From contig CAMLLD010000005.1 in assembly GCA_946480785.1 (NCBI GenBank), positions 1 through 64,000 of the forward strand: a DNA stretch of 64,000 nt. The letters are read 5' to 3'. Each line of letters opens with the position of its first letter. Within the stretch, counting starts at the first letter, position 1. Positions 18,122 through 27,272 of the stretch are shown here, one piece after another. The DNA is from an uncultured Blastocatellia bacterium (GTDB taxonomy: Bacteria; Acidobacteriota; Blastocatellia; Pyrinomonadales; Pyrinomonadaceae). Under the pieces are notes generated by a model. It ran no database searches and was not told the origin of the DNA. It saw nothing but the letters and a program-made list of their open reading frames with translations. The translations under genes and the position numbers were made by a program.

Positions 18122-19042
18122 ATGATCTCTCGAAGCGCGCTGATTTGGCTTTCCCGTCAGGAAGGCCTCAAGGAATTCGCCACCCGTTTTGGATTTTTCA
18201 AAAAACTCACGACGCGCTTCGTCGCCGGCGACACGATCGACGAGGCGGTCAAATATATTCGCGAGCTGAACGCGGAAAACTGTACCGCGTCTTTCGATCA
18301 TTTGAACGAGTCGGTCGGATCGGAAGCGGAAGCGGAAGCCGAGGTCAGCGAGTATCTCGACATCCTCGCGCACATCAGTGAAACCGGAATTCGCTCGAAC
18401 GTCTCGATCAAGCTGACGCAGTTTGGCCTCGGACTCGATCCGGAGCTTGCTTACCGCAACGCGCGACGAGTCGTGGTTGATGCGCAACGCCGCGGCAACT
18501 TCGTGCGCGTCGACATGGAAGACTCGAACGTCACGCAAGTCACGATCGATATCTTCAAACGTCTGCGCAGTGAATTCGATCTGAACGACGTCGGCATCGT
18601 GTTGCAGTCGTACCTGCGCCGCACTTACGCAGACGCGCAGGAGCTGGTGAAACTGCCGGCGCGGATTCGCATCTGCAAGGGCGCGTACAACGAGCCGCCG
18701 GAAGTCGCGTTTCCCGACAAGAAAGACGTCGACGCGAATTACGTGAAAGTAATGCAGCTACTGCTCGCGAGCGGCACTTACCACGGGATCGCGACGCACG
18801 ATCCGAAGATGATCGACGCTACGATCGACTTCGTGCAACGCGAAGGCATCAGCAAAGAAAAGTTTGAGTTTCAGATGCTCTTCGGTATCCGGCGCGATCT
18901 GCAGCGACAACTCGCGCGCGACGGCTACAACATGAGGATCTATGTGCCCTACGGAAAACATTGGTATCCTTACTTCATGCGCCGGCTCGCGGAACGTCCG
19001 GCGAATGTTTGGTTCGTTATGAAGAACATGTTCAAAGGATAG
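18122..19042 (+). CDS. Proline dehydrogenase
   Basis: The 306-residue protein is a monofunctional FAD-dependent proline dehydrogenase, oxidising proline to pyrroline-5-carboxylate and passing electrons to quinone. Visible are the barrel strands VSIKLTQFGLGLD, FVRVDMEDSN, GIVLQSYLRRTYAD, RICKGAYNEPPE, the late FEFQMLFGIRRDLQRQL, and the C-terminal RIYVPYGKHWYPYFMRRLAER helix, whose YxxRRxxE substrate signature is kept. No P5C dehydrogenase adjoins it. Confidence 0.93.
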   Translation: MISRSALIWLSRQEGLKEFATRFGFFKKLTTRFVAGDTIDEAVKYIRELNAENCTASFDHLNESVGSEAEAEAEVSEYLDILAHISETGIRSNVSIKLTQFGLGLDPELAYRNARRVVVDAQRRGNFVRVDMEDSNVTQVTIDIFKRLRSEFDLNDVGIVLQSYLRRTYADAQELVKLPARIRICKGAYNEPPEVAFPDKKDVDANYVKVMQLLLASGTYHGIATHDPKMIDATIDFVQREGISKEKFEFQMLFGIRRDLQRQLARDGYNMRIYVPYGKHWYPYFMRRLAERPANVWFVMKNMFKG

Positions 19043-19058
19043 GATCTAGCGAACGTAG

Positions 19059-19550
19059 ATGAGTGATTGGCTTTGGATCTTGTGGGCTGTGCTCGGCGGG
19101 ATACTGATCGTGGCCGAGATCTTCACGACCGGCTTCGTGCTGTTGTGGTTCGGCGTCGGCGCGCTCGCTGCTGCGTTCGCCGGCTTCATCGGCATCAACA
19201 GCCTCGTGGTCCAGTTCCTGATCTTTGCGTTCGTCTCGATCGGTCTGACCGCGGCATCGAGAACGATCTTCATCAACTACTTCTCACGTGAAAAGACGGG
19301 TCAGTCACTGCGCAGCGGTGTCGACGCGTTGCCGGGAAAGATCGGCACCGTTGTTTCGTCGAGCAAAGGCGCGCTACAGGAAGGCGCGGTGAAAGTCTTC
19401 GGTTCGACGTGGACGGCATATCCCGCCGCGGGCGAACCGCCGCTGGAAGCGGGCGAGCGTGTTTGCGTGGACAGTGTCGAGGGCGCGTCGATCTACGTGC
19501 GACGCGTCGGCGGCGAACCAGACTGGAGACCGAAAACCTTACCGGAATAA
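19059..19550 (+). CDS. NfeD family membrane protein
   Basis: The 163-residue protein has two or three N-terminal membrane helices (WLWILWAVLGGILIVAEIF and following) and a C-terminal OB-fold domain (GKIGTVVSSSKGALQEGAVK, SVEGASIYVRRV). NfeD proteins partner with stomatin/SPFH proteins in membrane quality control; no such partner is adjacent. It meets the convergent PP2C gene end to end (19550/19551). Confidence 0.88.
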   Translation: MSDWLWILWAVLGGILIVAEIFTTGFVLLWFGVGALAAAFAGFIGINSLVVQFLIFAFVSIGLTAASRTIFINYFSREKTGQSLRSGVDALPGKIGTVVSSSKGALQEGAVKVFGSTWTAYPAAGEPPLEAGERVCVDSVEGASIYVRRVGGEPDWRPKTLPE

Positions 19551-20477
19551 TTAGTGAGGCTCGGTGTCCGCTTCGTAGTTGTCATCGAGGGTTTTGTCTT
19601 CTTCGAGTGGTGGTAGTTCGATGGTGATGCGATCGGTGGCTGGCGCTTCGAGATCGTCGCCCTGAAAGCGCGCGAGCACGACCGTGATGTTGTCTTCACC
19701 GCCGCGATTGTTTGCTTCCTCAATCAATCCTTCACACGCTTTTGCGAGATCGTCCTGGCTGTTCACGACTATCTGCTGAATATCTTCCGCGCGCAGTTTT
19801 CCCGAGAGGCCGTCGCTACACAGCAACAGCACGTCGCCCTGGCGTAAATGAATCCTTCCCGTCACCGGCGCGACTTCGCTCTGCGCGCCGAGCGCTTGCA
19901 GGATCACGTTGCGAAACATGTGCGTCTCGGCTTCCGACTCGCTGATCTGACCGACGTCGACGAGTTGCTGGACCAGCGACTGGTCCTTCGTCGCGAGCCG
20001 AATGTGATCTTTGCGAATGACGTAGCCGCGGCTGTCGCCGACCTGCACGAGATCGAGATTGTCGCCGCGAATCGCGGCGCCCGTGAACGTCGCGCCCATC
20101 CCAGCGCAACGCGAGTCTTCCTGACTCTTCTGATGGATCGATGAATTCGCGTAGTGGGTCGCGTTTTTCAAACACTCGACGAGGTCCAGGTCCGGATCGC
20201 ACGCTTCCTCGCCTTCGTTGCCGAGCAGCATCTCGCGCACGGAATCGACGGCCATGCGGCTGGCCACGTCGCCCGCGAGCGCGCCGCCCATGCCGTCGGA
20301 AACAACGAGCACGAGCCCGCGATCGCCGAGCGTGAAACGCGTCAGCTTTTCGGGTGGCGTCGCGCCGTCCGAGCCGCTCCAGGTTTGTTCTGTTGTCAGA
20401 TCGAGGACCAGAAAATTATCTTCGTTGCCACGTCGCACCCGGCCCACGTCTGATTTGGCATATAACTCTACGATCAT
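19551..20477 (-). CDS. PP2C-family protein serine/threonine phosphatase
   Basis: The 308-residue protein has the PPM motifs in order: SDVGRVRRGNEDNFLVLD, VVSDGMGGALAGDVAS, AGMGATFTGAAI, LVQVGDSRGYVIR, LLLCSDGLSGKL and GGEDNITVVLARF. It would remove phosphate from serine/threonine in a Mn/Mg-dependent way and could oppose Ser/Thr kinases such as the one at 60820-62415. ATG 20477 (MIVELYAKSDVG) is chosen; the frame's 59 extra upstream codons lack homology features. Confidence 0.93.
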   Translation of the reverse strand: MIVELYAKSDVGRVRRGNEDNFLVLDLTTEQTWSGSDGATPPEKLTRFTLGDRGLVLVVSDGMGGALAGDVASRMAVDSVREMLLGNEGEEACDPDLDLVECLKNATHYANSSIHQKSQEDSRCAGMGATFTGAAIRGDNLDLVQVGDSRGYVIRKDHIRLATKDQSLVQQLVDVGQISESEAETHMFRNVILQALGAQSEVAPVTGRIHLRQGDVLLLCSDGLSGKLRAEDIQQIVVNSQDDLAKACEGLIEEANNRGGEDNITVVLARFQGDDLEAPATDRITIELPPLEEDKTLDDNYEADTEPH

Positions 20478-20538
20478 AAGGAGAGCGTGTATAAGGGAGC
20501 TATAAAGGTTGAGAACGCGCCAAATTGTAACCTTGAAC

Positions 20539-21678
20539 TTAAACCTTTTCCAGTGCTTGATCCAGATCAGCAATGATGTCGTCGGTATCCTCGATGCCGA
20601 CCGAGATCCGCACGAGGCCGTCGGTGATGCCGAGACGTTCGCGTTTGGCCGCATCGACGGAGGCGTGCGTCATCGTTGCGGGATGCGAAATCAGCGTTTC
20701 CACGCCGCCGAGACTCTCGGCGAGCGTACACAGTTTGACTGACTCGACCACTGCGCGGGCCGCTGCCAACGATCCGACGTCAAACGAGACCATGCCGCCG
20801 AAGCCGCGCTGCTGGCGCATCGCCAGTGCGTGCTGCGGGTGCGACGCCGACCCGGGATAATAAACTCTGCGCACCTTCGGATGCTCTTCCAAGAACGCCG
20901 CTACCGCCCGTCCTGACTTGTCGTGCTGCTCCATGCGCAACGCGAGCGTTTTTGTACCGCGCACAACGAGCCACGAATCAAACGGCGAGAGAATCGCGCC
21001 GACGCTGTTCTGCACAAAACCGATCCAGTTTGCGTCTTCTTCGTCGTTCAGCACGACGATGCCGCCGATGCCGTCGGAATGGCCGTTGAGATACTTGGTC
21101 GTGGAATGGACCACGATGTCGACGCCGAACTCGAGCGGCCGTTGCAGGTAAGGCGACATGAACGTGTTGTCGCAAACGACGCGCGCGCCGACGCGATGCG
21201 CAATCTCGCTGACCTCTTTCAGGTCCGTGACGATCATGATCGGGTTCGTCGGCGTTTCGACGAAGACCATCTTCGTGTTTGGTCTGATCGCAGCTTCGAC
21301 GTTGAGCGGATCGGAAGTGTCAACGAAATCAAATTCGATGTTGTAGTTGGCGAGAATGCGCGTGAAGAGACGCGCAGTGCCGCCGTAAGTGTTGTCGGAA
21401 ACGACGACGTGTTCGCCTGCTTTGACAAGACGCATCGTCGCGTCGATCGCGGCCATGCCCGAAGCGAAAGCAAAACCGAAGCGCGCGCCTTCGAGCGCAG
21501 CGATATTTCGTTCGACCGCGGTACGCGTCGGGTTCTGCGTGCGTGCGTATTCGAAGCCTTTGTTTTTGCCGATCGATTCCTGAGCGTAAGTTGAGGTTTG
21601 ATAGATCGGAACCGTGACCGCGCCGGTGGCTTCGTCGGGTTCCGAGCCGGTGTGAATAGCTGTTGTTGCAAATCCCAT
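20539..21678 (-). CDS. Cystathionine gamma-synthase / gamma-lyase family PLP enzyme
   Basis: The 379-residue enzyme belongs to the Cys/Met metabolism PLP family: YARTQNPTRTAVERNIAALE near the start, SGMAAIDATMRLVKAGEHVV, and the PLP lysine in VVHSTTKYLNGHSD. It could form cystathionine from O-acyl-homoserine or cleave cystathionine; sequence alone does not decide. Five bases separate it from the cysteine-synthase-like gene upstream, so the pair could carry out forward or reverse transsulfuration (mccA-mccB type). Confidence 0.92.
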   Translation of the reverse strand: MGFATTAIHTGSEPDEATGAVTVPIYQTSTYAQESIGKNKGFEYARTQNPTRTAVERNIAALEGARFGFAFASGMAAIDATMRLVKAGEHVVVSDNTYGGTARLFTRILANYNIEFDFVDTSDPLNVEAAIRPNTKMVFVETPTNPIMIVTDLKEVSEIAHRVGARVVCDNTFMSPYLQRPLEFGVDIVVHSTTKYLNGHSDGIGGIVVLNDEEDANWIGFVQNSVGAILSPFDSWLVVRGTKTLALRMEQHDKSGRAVAAFLEEHPKVRRVYYPGSASHPQHALAMRQQRGFGGMVSFDVGSLAAARAVVESVKLCTLAESLGGVETLISHPATMTHASVDAAKRERLGITDGLVRISVGIEDTDDIIADLDQALEKV

Positions 21679-21683
21679 AAAAG

Positions 21684-22610
21684 TTATCCGTCAAAAATGC
21701 CCTGGCTGCGGTAGCGTTCCGCGCCGTCGGGAAAAACCGTCACCACTCGTTTGCCTGGACCTAAACGTTCCGCGACTTTGTAAGCCGCTGCCGCTGCGGC
21801 GCCCGTCGACCAGCCGCCGAGAAGTCCTTCGAGGCGCGCGATCTTTTTCAGCGCCGCGCAGACTTCGTCGTCCAGCACCATCAAGATCTCGTCGGCTAAC
21901 GAACGGTCAAAGATCTTCGGAATGAAATCCTTCTGGCCGATGCCTTCGACCTTCTTCGGCCCGGGTGGTCCACCACCGTAAATCGACCCTTCCGGCTCCA
22001 CCAAAACGCACAAGACGTTTGGGTTCTGTTTCCTGACCGCGCGACTCACGCCGCAGAAAGTTCCAGAGGTGCCCGCGCCGATCACTACGGCGTCGATCGC
22101 TCCGTTCATCTGTTCCACGATCTCGCGGCCGGTTGTGTGCTCATGAAAACACGGGTTCGCCGTATTCTCAAATTGCTGCGGAACGAAACTGCCTTCGATA
22201 TCCGCGGCGAGTTCACGCGAACGCGCAATCGCGCCCTTCATGCCCGCTTCACCCGGCACGTACTCGATCTCACCGCCGAGCACTTCAATGAGCTTCATTT
22301 TCTCTTCCGCGAAACCGCGCGGGACGCAGAGGATAACACGATAGCCACGCGCAACTCCCACGAGCGCCAGCCCGATGCCCGTGTTGCCCGCGGTCGGCTC
22401 GATGATCGTGCCGCCGGGTTTCAATAGTCCCTTTTCTTCGGCGTCGAGAATCATGCCGAGCGCGGCGCGATCTTTCACGGAGCCACCCGGATTGAGCCAT
22501 TCAATCTTGGCGTAAACGTCAGCGAGAGGGGGTTGAACGAACCGGGCGAGATGCAGAAGAGGAGTCTGGCCTATCAGGTCGAGAATGCTTTCTGCGATGC
22601 CAGTTGACAT
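21684..22610 (-). CDS. Cysteine synthase / cystathionine beta-synthase family PLP enzyme
   Basis: The 308-residue fold-type II enzyme has the PLP lysine in NPGGSVKDRAA, the substrate loop EPTAGNTGIGLALV and the phosphate-binding GAGTSGTFCGVSR. It would make cysteine from O-acetylserine and sulfide, or cystathionine from serine and homocysteine if working with the downstream MetB-like enzyme. It lacks the C-terminal CBS domains of larger CBS enzymes. Confidence 0.92.
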   Translation of the reverse strand: MSTGIAESILDLIGQTPLLHLARFVQPPLADVYAKIEWLNPGGSVKDRAALGMILDAEEKGLLKPGGTIIEPTAGNTGIGLALVGVARGYRVILCVPRGFAEEKMKLIEVLGGEIEYVPGEAGMKGAIARSRELAADIEGSFVPQQFENTANPCFHEHTTGREIVEQMNGAIDAVVIGAGTSGTFCGVSRAVRKQNPNVLCVLVEPEGSIYGGGPPGPKKVEGIGQKDFIPKIFDRSLADEILMVLDDEVCAALKKIARLEGLLGGWSTGAAAAAAYKVAERLGPGKRVVTVFPDGAERYRSQGIFDG

Positions 22611-22658
22611 TCCGCGCGATGGTAGCTTGCGGGTCGTGAACTCGTCAAACTAGACGGT

Positions 22659-23306
22659 CTATCGATTTCGCACTCTCCTTCGCATTTTCACGACGACGCC
22701 GATCAGACCTGTGCCGAAAAGGAATATTGTCGCCGGCTCGGGAATCGGTCCTGTGAATTCGAAACTGTCCGGGGAATCGAAGGTAGCGTCGCCATTGATA
22801 ACTACGACAAGGGTTGAAACGGCTATGTTTGCTATGGCCTGCTCTCCTATTACAGCTACTGAGAAAGTACCACTGTTGACGAAGTGCTCGTTGATAACAA
22901 CTGGCGGACCGCCAAGTCGACCAGTGAAAACGATGTCGACCGATGCTCCCTGTCCGCGAATCGTCACCGTTCCACTTCCACTTGCCAGGACTAACACGGG
23001 GCCTGGAATCGTCCACTGAGGAAATGACTGAACCGTCATCATGAACGTGTTAATTTGCCCCGCATTTCCGGTAACTGTTACCGGTGAGTGGAGATTAAAG
23101 AAAAAGTCCGTGCCTGAAATGGCCTGCGCGCCATAGCTGGCGGTGCCGCCGCCGGCGAGTGCACAGGGACCGAGCATTGGGTGTTGGAATCCTATGATGT
23201 TCGCATTGCCGCATGGACCCAACACAATACCGTCAGCGAATGCCGCCACTGGAAGCAGCAACAGACAGAAAGCGGCCAGGGCGAACTTCCTGGAAAAGCT
23301 TCTCAT
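22659..23306 (-). CDS. PEP-CTERM sorting-domain secreted protein
   Basis: The 215-residue protein has a signal peptide (FALAAFCLLLLPVAAFADG), a beta-rich middle, and a C-terminal sorting signal. That signal consists of PIPEPATIFLFGTGLIGVV followed by an arginine-rich tail. PEP-CTERM proteins are processed by exosortase and usually reach the surface or exopolysaccharide matrix. No exosortase gene is in this window. GGGGG lies before the ATG, and two palindromic boxes lie upstream. Confidence 0.9.
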   Translation of the reverse strand: MRSFSRKFALAAFCLLLLPVAAFADGIVLGPCGNANIIGFQHPMLGPCALAGGGTASYGAQAISGTDFFFNLHSPVTVTGNAGQINTFMMTVQSFPQWTIPGPVLVLASGSGTVTIRGQGASVDIVFTGRLGGPPVVINEHFVNSGTFSVAVIGEQAIANIAVSTLVVVINGDATFDSPDSFEFTGPIPEPATIFLFGTGLIGVVVKMRRRVRNR

Positions 23307-23332
23307 TTAAAACCCCCTTTGACTTGCTGGCG

Positions 23333-23366
23333 GGAGTGAGACTCTTAGGGTAAGGAGTGAGACTCT
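23333..23366. promoter_or_regulatory. Two identical palindromic boxes upstream of the PEP-CTERM gene
   Basis: GGAGTGAGACTCT occurs at 23333-23345 and again, identically, at 23354-23366. Each box has inverted arms GAGT/ACTC. Start-to-start distance is 21 bases, two turns of B-DNA, so a dimeric regulator could bind both on one face. They sit 27-60 bases before the ATG at 23306. Confidence 0.6.
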
Positions 23367-23437
23367 CGTCAATCCGAATCCTGAGTTATGGCCTGAGGGC
23401 TTGAAAGAACAACAAGAATAGCACGGTCAGAGACTAT

Positions 23438-24268
23438 CTAGTACTGGATCAGGCTGCCTTCGCGTTTGGCGCGTTTGACGGCGCGGCCGAAGACCCACAG
23501 GGAAAAGGGAAGCAGGACGGCGAGGAAACAAAGCAGCGTGAGGAGTGGCTGCGTGACTTCGCTGAGGCCGTGGCCTTCGATCAGGACCTGGCGAATGCCG
23601 TCGAGGCCATAGGTGGCGGGCAGGAGCAGCGAGATGTTGCCGAGTTTTGGTCCGGCGTACTCACGGAGTAGTTGCGTGGGGAAGAAGACGCCGGAGAAGA
23701 GTGCGGAGCCCGCGCCGAGAAAGATGCCGAACGGATCGCCGCGTTTGAAGACCATCGCGAAGCTCGCGGAGAGTATGCCTAAACACGCGAGCACGACGGT
23801 CGTGAGTAAGAGAAAGACGACGGCGAGGAAAAAACTGCCGCGGTAATGAACGCCGAAGAAGACGCGGCCGAAGAAGAGGTAGAGAAACGAGAAGAAGGTC
23901 GTTTCGAGGAAGTCCCACGCGGAGCTGGCGACGATCACGGTCGGGAGGTTGATTGGTGTTAAGAGTACGCTTTCGAGTGTGCCTTGCATCTGTTCCTGGC
24001 GAATCGAGTTCGCGAGGCTCGAGAAGCCGGTCATAAAGTAGTTGAGCACCGCGAGACCGGTGAGCCAGGAGGCGAGGGGATCGCGCCATTGCACGTATTG
24101 CGGATCGGTAAAGCCGGCGAAGATCTTGGAGATAAAGAAGAGCGTCGTCACCACCGCCAGCACCGAGACGATCCGCAGAAAGAACTGCATGCGATAACTG
24201 ACGAACAGGCGAAAGTCCCGCGCGACAAATGCGAAGATCCTTCTCGGTAAAAGTCTCAAGTTACTCAT
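23438..24268 (-). CDS. ABC-2 type transporter permease
   Basis: The 276-residue protein has six hydrophobic segments in the ABC-2 exporter layout, with a long amphipathic N-terminus (RRIFAFVARDFRLFVSYR) before the first helix. The motif QEQMQGTLESVLLTPINLPT is the conserved cytoplasmic coupling segment of the family. It pairs with the ATPase 14 bases upstream. The substrate is unknown; polysaccharide, lipid or drug export are family roles. Confidence 0.88.
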   Translation of the reverse strand: MSNLRLLPRRIFAFVARDFRLFVSYRMQFFLRIVSVLAVVTTLFFISKIFAGFTDPQYVQWRDPLASWLTGLAVLNYFMTGFSSLANSIRQEQMQGTLESVLLTPINLPTVIVASSAWDFLETTFFSFLYLFFGRVFFGVHYRGSFFLAVVFLLLTTVVLACLGILSASFAMVFKRGDPFGIFLGAGSALFSGVFFPTQLLREYAGPKLGNISLLLPATYGLDGIRQVLIEGHGLSEVTQPLLTLLCFLAVLLPFSLWVFGRAVKRAKREGSLIQY

Positions 24269-24282
24269 AAAGGTTCTGGCGT

Positions 24283-25254
24283 TTATCGGTTTTTTCGTTG
24301 GGATTTAATTTCCTCCCCGCTTTCGTACAGTTCGAGCACGTCGAACAAAGTGGCCCGTTCGACTTCGACGTCGACAATGCGTGCGCCGCGCTTTTGCAGG
24401 TCACGCAATCTTTCGTCGAGTTCGTTATCACCGGACTGGCGCGTGAAAGAGATCCTTTCGCTCTCGTGCGTGCCATTCAAGCCGGATACGGTCACCTGAA
24501 CCTGCTCGGACTTCGACGTCAGACTGCGCAGATGTTGCGGTGTGTCGATGGCGCGAATCGTGCCGCGGCTAATGATCGCGACGCGCTCGCAAAGCGTCTC
24601 TACTTCCGCGAGGTTATGTGACGTGAGCAGGATCGTCACCGGCGGATCCTGCCGTCCTAGCGAACGGATCAAGTCGCGCATCCGCGCCGCCGCCAGCGGA
24701 TCGAGCGAACGCGTCGGCTCATCGAGCAACAACACCGGCGGCTGCGACAACATCGCCCGCGCTACTGCGAGCCGTTGCTTGTTACCCGTCGACATCTCAC
24801 CAAAGCGACGCCGCCGTAGTTCTTCCAACTCGAGCTTTGCAAACAAATCGCGGATGCGTTGCTTCGCCGTGCGATCACTTAGTCCGTGAAGGCGCGCAAA
24901 GAACATCAGGTTCTGTTCCGCAGTGAGACGCCAATAAAAACTGCGCTCTTCAGCCGTCGCGAGACCAATCTGCCGCCGCACGCGTTCGTCCTGCGAAACG
25001 CTGTCATCGCCGTGAACTGCAACGGTGCCCGTCGTCGGCTGGACCAGCGTGGCAACGATCTTCGTAAGCGTCGTCTTGCCAGCGCCGTTGCGTCCGATCA
25101 ACCCGAAGATCTCACCCGCGCGAACGTCAAACGAAACGTCACGCAACGCTTCGACCGGCTCTTTCACCGGCCGGCGCAAGAACGCACGCAGACGTCGAAA
25201 CGGCGAGGGATAAGTCTTCGACAAATTGTGAATTGAAATAGCGGGCTGACTCAT
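24283..25254 (-). CDS. ABC exporter ATP-binding protein
   Basis: The 323-residue ATPase has Walker A GRNGAGKTT, signature MSTGNKQRLAVARA (LSGGQ variant STGNK), Walker B VLLLDEPTRSLD and the switch histidine ILLTSHNLAEVE. The C-terminal ~100 residues form the extension common in ABC-2 exporters. ATG 25254 (MSQPAISIHNL) is chosen; it overlaps the upstream permease stop as TGATG. The preceding 54 codons of the frame are inside the permease gene. Confidence 0.92.
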   Translation of the reverse strand: MSQPAISIHNLSKTYPSPFRRLRAFLRRPVKEPVEALRDVSFDVRAGEIFGLIGRNGAGKTTLTKIVATLVQPTTGTVAVHGDDSVSQDERVRRQIGLATAEERSFYWRLTAEQNLMFFARLHGLSDRTAKQRIRDLFAKLELEELRRRRFGEMSTGNKQRLAVARAMLSQPPVLLLDEPTRSLDPLAAARMRDLIRSLGRQDPPVTILLTSHNLAEVETLCERVAIISRGTIRAIDTPQHLRSLTSKSEQVQVTVSGLNGTHESERISFTRQSGDNELDERLRDLQKRGARIVDVEVERATLFDVLELYESGEEIKSQRKNR

Positions 25255-26069
25255 CAACGCGCTCGTTGTCGCGGATCGAGATGTTCGCGCAGGCCATCGC
25301 CGATAAAGTTGAAGGCCAGCACGGTAAGGGCGATGGCGATGCCGGGAAAAATGAGTGCGTGCGGCGCGGCTTGCAGTGTGGAAAGGTCGCGCGCCTCTTC
25401 GATCATCACGCCCCACGACGGCGCGGGCGGCGGCACCCCAAGTCCGAGAAACGACAGCGATGCTTCGGAGAGCACCGCGCCTGCCATGCCGAGACTCGCT
25501 TGCACGATCAACGGCTGAATCGCGTTTGGCAGGATGTGCACGAGCAGGATGCGAAGATCGCTCGCGCCGAGCGCGCGCGCCGCTTGCACGAAATCATACT
25601 CACGAACTTTCAGCACCTGCCCGCGAATGAGGCGCGCGTAACCGACCCAGCCGATGATACACAGCGCGAGAATCAGTTTGTTCAACCCCGCGCCCAGAAA
25701 CGCAACCATCGCGATCGCCAGCAGCAGACCGGGAAACGCGAGAAACACGTTGAAGACGTAACCGGCGACGAAACGATCGACCCAGCCGCCGTAGTAACCG
25801 GCAATCGCGCCGAGCATCGTGCCGACCACAGCGGAGACAGTGACGACGATGATGCCGACCTGAAGCGAGATGCGCGCGCCGAACACGACGCGCGAAAAGA
25901 TGTCGCGGCCGGTTGAGTCAGTGCCGAACCAGTGCAGCGCGGACGGCGGCAGGTAACGCATCGACAGATCGGTGGCGCCCACGTCGTACGGCGCAATCCA
26001 CGGCGCAAACAGCGCCACGAACACCAGCACTACCACGATTACGAGTCCGATTATTGTGAGTCGATTCAT
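25254..26069 (-). CDS. DppC-type peptide/nickel ABC permease
   Basis: The 271-residue permease has the N-terminal segment and motif of oligopeptide DppC proteins (HWFGTDSTGRDIFSRVVFGAR) and the EAA cytoplasmic loop (QAARALGASDLRILLVHILP), with about six membrane helices. It follows the DppB partner directly. No solute-binding protein or DppD/F ATPases are adjacent. Confidence 0.92.
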   Translation of the reverse strand: MNRLTIIGLVIVVVLVFVALFAPWIAPYDVGATDLSMRYLPPSALHWFGTDSTGRDIFSRVVFGARISLQVGIIVVTVSAVVGTMLGAIAGYYGGWVDRFVAGYVFNVFLAFPGLLLAIAMVAFLGAGLNKLILALCIIGWVGYARLIRGQVLKVREYDFVQAARALGASDLRILLVHILPNAIQPLIVQASLGMAGAVLSEASLSFLGLGVPPPAPSWGVMIEEARDLSTLQAAPHALIFPGIAIALTVLAFNFIGDGLREHLDPRQRAR

Positions 26070-27074
26070 TTACGAGACGCGAATGCGCGGGTCCAGCCAG
26101 CGATAGACCATGTCTGTGAGCAGGTTCGCGAGAATGTAAGTCATGCTGATCACAAGCACGCAACCCTGCACGACGCGGTAATCGCGTTTGCCGATGCCGT
26201 CTTCGACGAGTAACAGACCGAGACCGGGCCAGCCGAAGATCTTTTCCGTGATGATGGCGCCGGCCAGCAGCACGCCGAGTTGTAAACCGAGAATCGTGAC
26301 GACGGGAATGAGCCCGTTCTTCAGCACGTGTTTGTAAACGACAGTGCGCTCGCTCAAGCCCTTTGCGCGCGCGGTACGCACGTAGTCTTCGCCGAGCTCT
26401 TCAATTACTGACGAACGCACCATGCGCGTCAGGATCGCCGAGAGCGCCGCGCCGAGCGTGAACGCGGGCAGAATGAGATCGCTCCAGTCTTCGTAGCCGT
26501 ACGGCGCGAGCACGCGCAGTTTGACCGCGAAGATGTAGACAAGCATCGGGCCAATCACAAAACTCGGTAGACTGATGCCGAGCAGTGCGATCACTGACGC
26601 GAAGTTGTCGACGAGTGTTCCGCGATGTGTGCCGGCGATTACGCCGAGCGGGATCGCAATCAGGATCGCGATGAACATCGCGGCGAAGGCGAGGGCGATC
26701 GTTGCCGGATAACGTTCGAGAATGAGATCGCGGACGGGTTGATCGTTACGAAACGACAGACCCATGTCGCCGTGCAGCAGCGCGGTCCAGTAATCGACGT
26801 AGCGATTGTTCGCGCCGTGCCAGACGAAATGGCGGTGACCGTTGTCGTCGCTGGGAAAAGAGAAGAAGAACGGCGGGCGATCGAGTCCGTGCTTCTCGCG
26901 AAACTGCTGAAACTGCTCGGGTGTCGCTTGTTCGCCGAGAACGGCGACGGCCGGATCGCCCGGGACGAGTTCGATCAATAGTGTGACGAGAGAAACTACG
27001 GTCCAAACAACGAGGATCAGTATCAGGACTCGGCGCAGTATGCCGAAGATCTTAAACCGAAGGTTGGTTCGCAC
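26070..27074 (-). CDS. DppB-type peptide/nickel ABC permease
   Basis: The 334-residue permease shows the DppB-type start (LVTLLIELVPGDPAVAVLGE) and the EAA loop (YVRTARAKGLSERTVVYKHV, LKNGLIPVVTILGLQ). A periplasmic insert (about residues 68-110) holds FFFSFPSDDNGHRHFVWHG. It heads the four-gene transcript dppB-dppC-ABC ATPase-ABC permease. Confidence 0.92.
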   Translation of the reverse strand: MRTNLRFKIFGILRRVLILILVVWTVVSLVTLLIELVPGDPAVAVLGEQATPEQFQQFREKHGLDRPPFFFSFPSDDNGHRHFVWHGANNRYVDYWTALLHGDMGLSFRNDQPVRDLILERYPATIALAFAAMFIAILIAIPLGVIAGTHRGTLVDNFASVIALLGISLPSFVIGPMLVYIFAVKLRVLAPYGYEDWSDLILPAFTLGAALSAILTRMVRSSVIEELGEDYVRTARAKGLSERTVVYKHVLKNGLIPVVTILGLQLGVLLAGAIITEKIFGWPGLGLLLVEDGIGKRDYRVVQGCVLVISMTYILANLLTDMVYRWLDPRIRVS

Positions 27075-27091
27075 TGCGGCGAATCATAACA

Positions 27092-27110
27092 CGGCAGAGA
27101 TTTACGCGGA
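27092..27110. repeat. Fragment of the dispersed GATGAACAC repeat family
   Basis: The sequence GATTTACGCGGATGAACAC resembles copies at 6815-6836 (CACGGATGAACACGGATCGG) and 37476-37494. It lies in the intergenic gap 27075-27272, in which I see no gene and no convincing terminator. Confidence 0.5.
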
Positions 27111-27272
27111 TGAACACAAAAACAAAAACGTAGCCCGAGGTACGATCCGAATACTCGCACAGCCCCGACAACCGCGCGCTTACCAAACCATACCCCGTGA
27201 CTACGTATCTGGTTGCAAAGTTCTATGAACGCTGCAACCAATCCTCATACTCATTCGGCCGGCGAGCCAAAA

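Noticed and set aside
17993..18538. N-terminal extension of the frame containing the small membrane protein
   Set aside because: Antisense to proline dehydrogenase; a good start with RBS exists at 17992.
20539..22610. A riboswitch before cysK/metB
   Set aside because: The gap 22611-22658 upstream is too short and shows no SAM or T-box-like features.
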